DNA of 16,106 bases from Planctomycetota bacterium (GTDB taxonomy: Bacteria > Planctomycetota > PUPC01 > JACPCR01), in the NCBI GenBank assembly GCA_030740295.1, contig JASLXP010001154.1, positions 1 to 16,106 on the forward strand, in the 5' to 3' direction. The notes under the pieces were generated by a model that made no database searches, was not told the DNA's origin, and was given only the letters and a program-made list of their open reading frames with translations. Both the position numbers and the translations under genes were made by a program. Shown piece after piece: positions 6,660-14,491 of the stretch (within the stretch, counting starts at the first letter, position 1; every line of letters starts with the position of its first letter).

Positions 6660-9600
6660 ATGAACGTATCCGTTGTTTCATCCATCCTGACTGTTGCTTT
6701 CATACTCGCGCCTGACGGACGCTCCGAAAGTCCTTTCCCTAATTCAGACTTTGAGATGGAGACGTTCACGAACTGGCCGGTCCATGACGGCTGGCAGCTT
6801 CATGGCGGCTTGAAGACTTTGTCCGGTTTGCCTCACCAACGATTGGCAGACCAGACCGATGGAGACCTTGTTGGGTTTCACTCCGCTTCCAGCTACGACC
6901 TGCGTGAGGGATTGGCGACCTTTTACACTGGCAAGAAGATTGGAGCCTATCCGAAGAGGCTGGCTTCCGACCCGTTCAGGGTAACACAGCCTTTCCTCGC
7001 GTTTCTTATGACCGGCTCGTTGGAGTCCGGGAAAAACTTTATCGGGATGGATTTCAACGCAGATGGAAAACCCGACGTGTCTCTCGAAGATGCAACCTGG
7101 CGTATGGTCAGGAAGCAATGTAGGCACGCGGCACTGTTCTGTGTCGACCTTCGTGACCATCTTGGCAAGACGGGCACGTTCGTAGCAAATGTTGAGAGTG
7201 GATGGCTGAGTGTGGACAGGCTTTCCCTCGAGTCTGCACCTCCTCTAATGATCCAATCTCTGAAGGTGACTCAAACCGGTCGTCAAGCAAAGGCTGCGAT
7301 CAAAGTGATCAATCCCTGGAGTGTTGAGTCTAACGGAACGTTGGCAGTTGAAGTGCTCGACTTCTATGGGAAGAAGATTGCGGAAGAGGGTTTCGAAGTG
7401 CGCGAACTCGGGAAAGATGATCCAGGAAGTCAGAACGTTGGTCACACATTTCACTTCTCCGTCGGGCACGGCCCTGACTTCCGTATCCGTGCCAGGCTGT
7501 TCAGCGATTCTGGGACACTCCTTTCCGTGTTTCATCATCGATGGACGGCTGAGCGTCTGTCGCAGGACAGGCCAAAAGTTCTTATCGATGACGGCTGGAA
7601 AGTCAGTGTATCGGATGATGCGAAGATCGAGTTGCCGCTACCCGATGCAGCGTGGTCGGCCGAAAGCCCCATCATGCCGAGTGGCAGCTTCGGCTATCGA
7701 AGTCATCGGTGGAAAAAGTATCAGAATCGTGCCCAGGTCTGGTATCGGCGCGAGTTTGAATTTCCCTCAAGAACGCTGCCCCTAAAACGCACCATCCTTA
7801 ATCTGCAGGGCGGTGGCGACGGTCTGTTTTCGGTGTTCGTGAATGGGAAAGAGATCGCGACTCGCTCGATCTATCGCTACAACAATTACTCTTTTGATCT
7901 GTCGGCAACGGTGACATCTGGAAGCAACGAGCTGGTCATTCGTTTTCGTAATCCCGATCGCTACTTGAGAGGTCCGGACAAAGCGTACATCGTTCCAGTA
8001 CGCGAGTATTGGGGCGTCCCGATGGGACTGTTCGGACACGCCTGGCTCGTAAGCCGGCCCGAAGTTTTCGCGGATCAGATACTCATCGATCCATCTTTGG
8101 AGAAGAAACGGCTCACTCTGCGCGCATCAATACTGAACGCGGGACCTCATCAGGCAAGAGCTACGGTCTCTGCCTCTGTGTTCGATCCGGAAGGGCGAGA
8201 GGTTCTGAAGTTCAGGGAACAAAACCTGGAGGCAGGTACAGACGAGCCCATTGACCTTGAAATGGTGAAACGCTGGCGGCGACCCATCCTCTGGTCGTTG
8301 GAAAGCCCGCGCCTCCTGCGGCTGCGTCTCACTGTTACCGCCAATGGTCAGACGGATGTTACGGACACCAGGTTTGGGTTTCGCGAGATATCCATCAAAG
8401 GCAGAGACGTTCTCCTGAACGGGGCGCACCTGACGATCTTCGATGGCACAATGCCCGTCTCTGAGAATTTCCGATTCCTCAAAAGGGTCTTTGGGCAGAA
8501 CGCGACACGCACTCCGTGGGTCAGTTACGATTCGGTGCTGATCTCTGATGAGGAGGGGATCCTTACACGCATGGTCAACGGGAACATTCCCATCCCCAAG
8601 AAAGCGGATATCAGAAAACGTTACTGGCAGAAAGTCACTGAGCTCCAATTGAGCAAGACTCGGTATCTCTACAACAACCCAAGTGTCTGGATGTGGGTGG
8701 TCGGGAATGAACTTGGAGGCGCCGGCTACCTTCGTAAGCCGCTCCTGGAAACGTTCCGCCCTCTCTACACGAATCTGATTAAGGATATTCAATTACTCGA
8801 TCCTATGCGGCCGGTGACGTCGGACGGTGACCTCGACTTCTGGGGAACATCCAAGCTGTTGAATGCGCACTACCCACATGAGTATGGGCGGTCGTTTGGA
8901 CTCCCCAACCTTGCTTACTTCAGCGACCGCGGTACCCAACTCATGGATTGGTTTCCGCATCCTCCATACGACGGGGAGAAGCCCATCTTTCTGGGCGAGG
9001 CTTTCAGTGGCGGTAACATGGGGCCCGACTGGTTAGCGCCTTTCGGGGGCGATCGCGTTTACAGTCCGACCGGACTCCTCGACACCTGGCGAGAGTGGAC
9101 ACTCCTGCGGATGCGTGCCTATCGAGACCAGAGATTTGTGGGCTTTGAGCCATTCGAGCCGTTTGCGAGTGTTCGCGACTTTTTACCAGTCGATGTCTAC
9201 CCCAAAAACTACGGCACAGCATTCTTCGGCGGGCAGAGGCTCAAACGAAAAATCAAGGTTTTTAACGCTGTCCTGTCACCCCGAAAGTTCAAGCTGCATT
9301 GGGGGCTCGAAGGAATCGATGAGGGAACCAAATCATTGAAGCTCGCGCCCGGAGGTGACAAGGAGATCGAATTGTCCGTATCGCTCCCTGAAGTGAATGC
9401 CCGAACTGATGCGGTGTTTCGATTACAGATCACAGAAGACGGCGAGCCGATCCCGCGCGGTGGCCGATGGTCTGGGCTTTACAGCATTTTCCCAAAGCGC
9501 AAACTCGAAAGGCAAGTCGCCGTATCATCCACCAGCAGCAATGTCATAAGGATACTGAAGTCGCTTGGTATTGAGGCAATTCAGGTGAGCAAGGCTTCCG

Positions 9601-12600
9601 AGCTTGGGAAGCATCGATTCCTTGTTACCTCCGGCGAGATTTTTCATACCGACCGCGAGCAGGCCTTTTCATGGATTCGCCGCGGTGGCCGCGCACTCAT
9701 CCTCGGACAGAAAGAGGACATCGAAGAACTACCCCTTCGACTCAACCGCTTCTCAAATACTCGCTCACATCTCATCGCCCCATCCCACCCAATCATGAAA
9801 GGATTGAGTCCAAGCGACTTTTCTTATTGGGGCGATGACCACTGGATTGCACACTCGTCCTACTCAAAACCGCTGGATGGTTCATTCCAGGTACTCTGCG
9901 AGACGGGGGACGAGCTGGGACTAGGCTTGACCCCGTTAGTGGAAGTCGATGAAGGTCGGGGAAGCATTCTGTATTGCTCGCTCCTTGTTGCTGAAAAGCT
10001 TGCCCAGCAACCGGTAGCGGCACGCTTGCTCGAAAACATTCTCATGTGGGGGGCGCTGCCACTACGTCCTGAATTGAAAGCCGGTGCCATTCTCAGCGAT
10101 GCGGTGACCGCGAAACTCCGTCGGGATGGATGGGACATCGACGATCTCACCGTCCAGCCATCGCCAGAGATCTCTGACTACACGTTGCTATGGGTCGATG
10201 CCGGACTTTCCGATGTGGACCAAACACAATTGAAAGGATGGATACAAAAGGGCGGGACGCTTGTGCTGTCCCGGATGGATCCGACGGTTTTTGAAAAATG
10301 GAAAGAGCTGATTCCATTTTCGTTTCGACTCCAAACTTCGCCCCGTGACATTCGCTACGGAGGGGAGCTTCAACGAAACCAATCATGCGCTCTCTTCGAG
10401 GGTATCAGCAATTACGACCTCTGGTGGAAACGAGGAAGCATGCCCCGATACGGCCCCAAAATGCGCATCACTGCAGTACCCGCCGAATTCCAGATCGTGC
10501 CTCGAACGAAGCCAAGCTCCCTCGTGGAAGTCCTTCAGCCCGGTGCGATGTTCAAGATGCCGGTCGGTAAGGGCAAACTTATTCTTGACCAGATTCGGTG
10601 GGAAGAAGCATTCGAGAAGGAGCAGCGTTCACGCCGGGTCTTTGCTACGTGGTTGCGCAATCTTGGAGTCCTGCGCCGGGGCAAAGTCGGGCAAGGCTTA
10701 AGCTCAACCTTTGTTCCAGTCGCACTGAAAACAAACCATCGACTGGCCCCCGGAGTTCTCGCTGATGTGGGTGAAAACATACGATCTTTCCCGTCGGGCT
10801 CAGTCAACCTCTCGATGGCCGAGTTCACATTCCCGCCTGCATCCAAGGGCATGGTTCTGCTCGGGGCACCGAAGACGCTTCCAAATCTCATGCGGTCCGC
10901 AGTAATTCCTGTGGGCAAAAAAACAGACACCCTTCACTTCTGGCACACAAGCGCTTTCGGCTTCATCGACCACCATCACGGGAAAACGATTGCCGAATAC
11001 CATGTAAAAGTGCGCACACGAACGGGAACGAAGACTCATAAGATTCCGATTCGATACGGTCAGGAAACGTATGAATACCTGGGTGAGCAGCCGGGCACTC
11101 TCGACAATGCTGCCCAGGTCACGCTCTCGAAAAAAGTGGGACTCTCAACTTACGTCATGAAGTGGCACTTGCCCCAGCCCGGGACAACAGTCCAATCCAT
11201 TGAGGTGAAAGCTGTACATGAATCAATTGCCCCCATCCTCCTTGGCATTTCGGTTGAACAACCGGACAGAAAAACCGCGGTCACGCAACGTCGTCGAAAC
11301 GGAAATTGGAGCGTGGCGGAGAGTTCCTGGCGGTTCACCGAGATTGGAGACACCGGCCGAACCTGGGCCATCCTCGGGCCTTTTGAAAACCAGCCTCACC
11401 CGAGTGGCGGCTTCGACCAGGCGTTCCCTCCGGAAATCAAAGTCGACCTCGCCCAGACGTTCACCGGAAAGGACCGAATGAAAATCGAATGGAAGCGCTT
11501 CGTTCAGCCGATCCTCAAGAAGAACTCAGTTCATTCCAGAATGACGTTTGAGAACCTTGACCTTATTCCGTTCAAACCCAATGCAGATCGGGAACACTGG
11601 ACTTCCTATGCTTACACGAAAATCAGGTCACCCAAAGAACAGCAGGCAATCATCGCCTTCGGATCAGACGATGGCGCTAAGATGTGGGTGAACGGAGAGA
11701 AAGTTTCCGACCAGTGGATTCAGCGTGGGGCGATGCTCGGCCAGGACCTGGTGCCCGTCCAACTTCAGAAGGGGTGGAATCACGTGCTCATCAAGATCGT
11801 GAACTGTTTTGGGACCGGAGGCTTCGCCTTCGATTTGAAACCCCACCATGCTGTGACCATTGATGCCTGGAAAGCCAAGTGGCAGAGCCTCGCCGGTCAA
11901 CCGTCACTTGATCTCGAGTTCGATGCCTTCGCCGATGAAGTCAAGACATCTGCGGCGAATCCGGACACCAAAGCGCTTGCCGGGATTCTCAAACTGGAAA
12001 GCAACGGACGGCATTACACTCTCGATGGCACTGGTAAATCACCGGGCGGGATCGAAGTGTCCCGCGACGCATTTCGTTTCGACTTCAGCCGGGCTCCCGG
12101 AGCAGGATCCGGCGTTACGATTCCCAAAGGTCACTCGTCCTTCAACCAGGGCACCTTCACAGTATCGTTCAAAGTTCCAAAGGGCGGAGCGAGAGATAAG
12201 GGCCACTTGGCCAGTCGCAACGCGGGCGGAAGTAATCGAGGCGACACATTTCTCTGGCTGGTCGGAGGGAGTCCTTCACAGGAGTTCGGAGGAAAGGAGG
12301 GACAACCAGCGAAGTTATACACGGGTCTGATGGTGAACCTGGATCAGGAGAAGGGTTACCACCCCGTCCACCTCGAGGTTGAAGGAGGAATTACTGAAGG
12401 CACCTGGCATAAACTCCGAATCACCTGGGGCAACGACCCAAAGCATCCAGGCTTCCGGGTCAGGCTTGACGGCAAGGACTATCTTCGGTTGAAGGATTAC
12501 ACCGGCCCCGCTTTCAACGCTCCAGTCCCCATACAACTCATCAGCGACTACCCACCACGAGGCGTCGGCGCCCTGGTGATGGGACAGGTCACACTGTCTG

Positions 12601-12638
12601 ACAGAGTGCTACCAGGACGAGACTCTCCCGGTCAGTGA
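6660..12638 (+). CDS. Giant secreted GH2-like glycosidase with multiple accessory modules (1,992 aa)
   Basis: A single uninterrupted frame for a very large exported enzyme. Starting at the ATG at 6660 gives a signal-like start (MNVSVVSSILTVAFILAPDG); an in-frame ATG at 6612 would add 16 residues that do not look like a signal, and neither has a good ribosome binding site. Modules, approximate residues: jelly-roll binding domain (20-200, P-N-S-D-F-E-M-E opening); beta linker (200-310); GH2 sugar-binding domain (310-475, V-W-Y-R-R-E-F-E-F, F-V-N-G-K-E); Ig-like (475-570); shortened TIM barrel (570-860) with N-N-P-S-V-W-M-W-V-V-G-N-E (Glu684, acid/base) and P-I-F-L-G-E-A (Glu780, likely nucleophile); two flavodoxin/GATase-like domains without catalytic Cys, like GH42 trimerisation or ThuA folds (958-1135, 1139-1336); beta domain (1340-1535); PA14-like module common in planctomycetes (1568-1730, W-A-I-L-G-P-F, W-V-N-G-E-K); LamG-like end (1748-1986). 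GH2 members are beta-galactosidases, glucuronidases or mannosidases; which applies is unknown. Confidence 0.88.
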   Translation: MNVSVVSSILTVAFILAPDGRSESPFPNSDFEMETFTNWPVHDGWQLHGGLKTLSGLPHQRLADQTDGDLVGFHSASSYDLREGLATFYTGKKIGAYPKRLASDPFRVTQPFLAFLMTGSLESGKNFIGMDFNADGKPDVSLEDATWRMVRKQCRHAALFCVDLRDHLGKTGTFVANVESGWLSVDRLSLESAPPLMIQSLKVTQTGRQAKAAIKVINPWSVESNGTLAVEVLDFYGKKIAEEGFEVRELGKDDPGSQNVGHTFHFSVGHGPDFRIRARLFSDSGTLLSVFHHRWTAERLSQDRPKVLIDDGWKVSVSDDAKIELPLPDAAWSAESPIMPSGSFGYRSHRWKKYQNRAQVWYRREFEFPSRTLPLKRTILNLQGGGDGLFSVFVNGKEIATRSIYRYNNYSFDLSATVTSGSNELVIRFRNPDRYLRGPDKAYIVPVREYWGVPMGLFGHAWLVSRPEVFADQILIDPSLEKKRLTLRASILNAGPHQARATVSASVFDPEGREVLKFREQNLEAGTDEPIDLEMVKRWRRPILWSLESPRLLRLRLTVTANGQTDVTDTRFGFREISIKGRDVLLNGAHLTIFDGTMPVSENFRFLKRVFGQNATRTPWVSYDSVLISDEEGILTRMVNGNIPIPKKADIRKRYWQKVTELQLSKTRYLYNNPSVWMWVVGNELGGAGYLRKPLLETFRPLYTNLIKDIQLLDPMRPVTSDGDLDFWGTSKLLNAHYPHEYGRSFGLPNLAYFSDRGTQLMDWFPHPPYDGEKPIFLGEAFSGGNMGPDWLAPFGGDRVYSPTGLLDTWREWTLLRMRAYRDQRFVGFEPFEPFASVRDFLPVDVYPKNYGTAFFGGQRLKRKIKVFNAVLSPRKFKLHWGLEGIDEGTKSLKLAPGGDKEIELSVSLPEVNARTDAVFRLQITEDGEPIPRGGRWSGLYSIFPKRKLERQVAVSSTSSNVIRILKSLGIEAIQVSKASELGKHRFLVTSGEIFHTDREQAFSWIRRGGRALILGQKEDIEELPLRLNRFSNTRSHLIAPSHPIMKGLSPSDFSYWGDDHWIAHSSYSKPLDGSFQVLCETGDELGLGLTPLVEVDEGRGSILYCSLLVAEKLAQQPVAARLLENILMWGALPLRPELKAGAILSDAVTAKLRRDGWDIDDLTVQPSPEISDYTLLWVDAGLSDVDQTQLKGWIQKGGTLVLSRMDPTVFEKWKELIPFSFRLQTSPRDIRYGGELQRNQSCALFEGISNYDLWWKRGSMPRYGPKMRITAVPAEFQIVPRTKPSSLVEVLQPGAMFKMPVGKGKLILDQIRWEEAFEKEQRSRRVFATWLRNLGVLRRGKVGQGLSSTFVPVALKTNHRLAPGVLADVGENIRSFPSGSVNLSMAEFTFPPASKGMVLLGAPKTLPNLMRSAVIPVGKKTDTLHFWHTSAFGFIDHHHGKTIAEYHVKVRTRTGTKTHKIPIRYGQETYEYLGEQPGTLDNAAQVTLSKKVGLSTYVMKWHLPQPGTTVQSIEVKAVHESIAPILLGISVEQPDRKTAVTQRRRNGNWSVAESSWRFTEIGDTGRTWAILGPFENQPHPSGGFDQAFPPEIKVDLAQTFTGKDRMKIEWKRFVQPILKKNSVHSRMTFENLDLIPFKPNADREHWTSYAYTKIRSPKEQQAIIAFGSDDGAKMWVNGEKVSDQWIQRGAMLGQDLVPVQLQKGWNHVLIKIVNCFGTGGFAFDLKPHHAVTIDAWKAKWQSLAGQPSLDLEFDAFADEVKTSAANPDTKALAGILKLESNGRHYTLDGTGKSPGGIEVSRDAFRFDFSRAPGAGSGVTIPKGHSSFNQGTFTVSFKVPKGGARDKGHLASRNAGGSNRGDTFLWLVGGSPSQEFGGKEGQPAKLYTGLMVNLDQEKGYHPVHLEVEGGITEGTWHKLRITWGNDPKHPGFRVRLDGKDYLRLKDYTGPAFNAPVPIQLISDYPPRGVGALVMGQVTLSDRVLPGRDSPGQ

Positions 12639-12751
12639 CAAAACACGACGTGAAGTACCTTGCAGACTACTCGATTTTTGAAGCGGCTCGATTTCATAAT
12701 GGACAGGACTGAAGCTGATGCGCCAGTCGTTGAAGCATTGAACAATAAAAG
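12639..12751. other. Spacer between giant GH2-like gene and sulfatase stub
   Basis: About 110 bp without a gene. I see no stem-loop followed by a T-run that would serve as a terminator and no clear promoter, so co-transcription of the stub with the gene before it is possible. Confidence 0.4.
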
Positions 12752-12757
12752 AAAGGA
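12752..12757 (+). promoter_or_regulatory. Ribosome binding site of the sulfatase stub
   Basis: AAAGGA with a 6-nt spacer to the ATG at 12764. It directly abuts another in-frame ATG at 12758, which is therefore too close to be the start. Confidence 0.7.
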
Positions 12758-12763
12758 ATGGAA

Positions 12764-13129
12764 ATGAACAAAAAACTACTAACACTGATGTCAGGCATGG
12801 TGATGTGTGCCATGGCCCATGCCGCAAATGAGAAACTGAATATCGTCATTATCTTTAATGACGACATGGGCTATGCCGATATCGGCTGTTTCGGGGCGCC
12901 GAAAATTAGAACGCCGCGCGTCGACCAAATGGCGAAAGAGGGGCGGCGGTTTACTAATTTCTATGTCGCTTCATCCGTCTGCTCCGCTTCACGAGCGTCA
13001 TTGTTGACCGGGTGCTATCCGTACCGGGTCGGTGTGCGGGGCGTGTTCTTTCCGAATCGTGGAACGAGACAGAAAACAGAAAGCGTTGCAGCCGGGCAGC
13101 CCGATGTCTCTATTCGCTCTCGATCCTGA
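12764..13129 (+). pseudogene. Truncated type I sulfatase (N-terminal quarter)
   Basis: The first ~100 residues are an excellent S1-family sulfatase start: signal peptide ([20 protein letters not shown], then A-N-E-K), [13 protein letters not shown] with the metal-binding Asp33-Asp34, a [14 protein letters not shown] block, and [13 protein letters not shown] with Cys73 as the residue converted to formylglycine in live sulfatases. After F-F-P-N-R-G (about residue 100, position 13063) similarity ends abruptly; 21 unrelated residues follow to a TGA, for 121 residues in all against the usual 450-550. All downstream catalytic and metal-binding parts are missing. Its last 20 bases overlap the end of the convergent BNR gene, so the break lies within about 45 bp upstream of that gene's stop. 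The intact ribosome binding site and signal peptide suggest a recent rearrangement; the product should be inactive. Confidence 0.85.
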
Positions 13130-14345
13130 AGAAATAGGCCGGTGCAGAGGTTCCCACGCCGATCAGACTCTCCGGTTTCTTTCCTGCCACGGGATTGCGA
13201 TCAGTAAACGTGCCGATAATAGCCCCATCTGCCGTCAGCTCCCGACAGCCCCCTATAGCGTAGGGATTCGATGGCGAAGGTGCGGTTACGAAACGGCGAC
13301 TGCTCAGCGCGTGATCCTGCCAAGTATCGCCGTTGTCGCGGCTGATCAGACAGGCGATGCGGCCCTCGCTGGCCATGATGCAGTAGAGCGGGGTATCCGG
13401 ATTTTCAGCCCGCGTCGCGAAGAACCCGTCGAAGTGGTTTAGTGATATGTGTTCCCCTTTGAACTCCGGCCACACATCGCGATCGCGCTTGCCTGTTGCG
13501 ATGTCATAGCGCACGTAATGCTGGCGATTCTCCTGCAGGTCCCATGAATACTGATAGATGAAATGCAGCTTGCCGCTGCGAGCCATGAAACTCGCCAACC
13601 ATGTATGCTCGTCGTCTTCGTCGTCCAACGTTATCCGGTCCGTAGGCCCATTGCTGTCTGCTTTCACCGGAAGCGCCACAGCCGTGCCGTCCATGGTCTC
13701 CCACGTGTCGCCGCCGTCACGAGACCGCATATAACGAATGTCCTGATAATGATAGGGACCGTGTTTCTCAGACGTCCAGGCAAAGTGCAGGATGCCGTCC
13801 TGGTCAAGTGATAAGTGAGGGTATTCCAACTCGGCAATCTCGCCGGGCTGTGTGATCTGAATCGAGCGACGTTCGACGCCGTCGAGACCGATTACGTGGA
13901 ACGTGTTGTCGTGAGCCGCGTAATAAAGCTGGCCGCGTACCGCATCCGGCACCATGCTGAACTTTGCCGAGCCGCCGCCCTGCAGACGTGTCTGTTCCGG
14001 CTTGCTGTAGTCATCCTCGGGTGAAAACCGGTAGAGATAGGCGTCACCCCATCCTGCGCTACCGCAGAAATCGGCGCGGATCAGATAGAGGTTATCGGCA
14101 GCATCGGTCTCGAGGACAGGCGCATTGGTGGCATCGACGGCTTCCCAGAGGGTGACAAAGGTCCGGCCGCCGTCTGTACTACGCGACAAGCGCCAGCGCT
14201 GCGCCGTATAGGCTTCGTTCAGACGCTTTTTCAGATGTGTAATGAAAATGCCGTTGCGATTCTCTACCACCTTCTGATTGTGACTTTGAAAGGTTGCGTA
14301 TCCAAAGGCGTCATCATCAACGCAGACTATGTCAACATCGTGCAT
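13110..14345 (-). CDS. BNR/Asp-box beta-propeller protein (sialidase-like fold)
   Basis: A 411-residue protein with three clear Asp boxes (S-x-D-x-G-x-T-W/F): S-T-D-G-G-R-T-F (56-63), S-R-D-G-G-D-T-W (208-215) and S-R-D-N-G-D-T-W (335-342). These mark a six-bladed propeller as in sialidases and the wider BNR-repeat families. The arginine triad that would prove sialidase activity cannot be identified by eye, so glycan binding or a different hydrolase or lyase role is equally possible. No signal peptide is present at the ATG at 14345, and no ribosome binding site precedes it; an in-frame TGA sits only about 14 codons upstream, with no other start between. The true 5' end may therefore be broken (see the 29-codon frame at 14393-14482). 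It follows the heparinase-like gene on the same strand, and its stop overlaps the end of the convergent sulfatase stub. Confidence 0.75.
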   Translation of the reverse strand: MHDVDIVCVDDDAFGYATFQSHNQKVVENRNGIFITHLKKRLNEAYTAQRWRLSRSTDGGRTFVTLWEAVDATNAPVLETDAADNLYLIRADFCGSAGWGDAYLYRFSPEDDYSKPEQTRLQGGGSAKFSMVPDAVRGQLYYAAHDNTFHVIGLDGVERRSIQITQPGEIAELEYPHLSLDQDGILHFAWTSEKHGPYHYQDIRYMRSRDGGDTWETMDGTAVALPVKADSNGPTDRITLDDEDDEHTWLASFMARSGKLHFIYQYSWDLQENRQHYVRYDIATGKRDRDVWPEFKGEHISLNHFDGFFATRAENPDTPLYCIMASEGRIACLISRDNGDTWQDHALSSRRFVTAPSPSNPYAIGGCRELTADGAIIGTFTDRNPVAGKKPESLIGVGTSAPAYFFRIESE

Positions 14346-14392
14346 AACGGGGTTCCACTGGTTCGAGATTGCCGGCCTTCGTCCTCAGCTCA

Positions 14393-14482
14393 TCAGCGGC
14401 GCGCACCGCCCAGGAGCGTCAGACGTGACGCAGGCCCCGTCCAGTCTTGCGTGCCCGCGGGTCTCATCTGGAACTGCTCCAT
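14393..14482 (-). other. 29-codon reading frame between lyase and BNR genes, possible detached 5' end
   Basis: An ATG at 14482 lies 9 nt after the heparinase-like stop, where an operon's next gene would be expected to start. It reads MEQFQMRPAGTQDWTGPASR plus nine more residues to a double stop (TGA TGA at about 14390-14395). The BNR frame becomes open right after that. It is either a short leader peptide, a chance frame, or the original N-terminus of the BNR protein separated by a frame shift. There is no hydrophobic segment in it. The rest of the 146-bp gap shows nothing else. Confidence 0.3.
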
Positions 14483-14491
14483 GGTTTTCTT

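Noticed and set aside
13032..13442. 136-codon plus-strand frame continuing past the sulfatase stub, considered as a frame-shifted continuation of the sulfatase.
   Set aside because: Its residues show no sulfatase blocks and most of it is antisense to the BNR gene's Asp-box region.
13110..14345. Calling the BNR protein a true sialidase.
   Set aside because: Asp boxes show the propeller fold only. The arginine triad and catalytic Tyr/Glu pair could not be located by eye.
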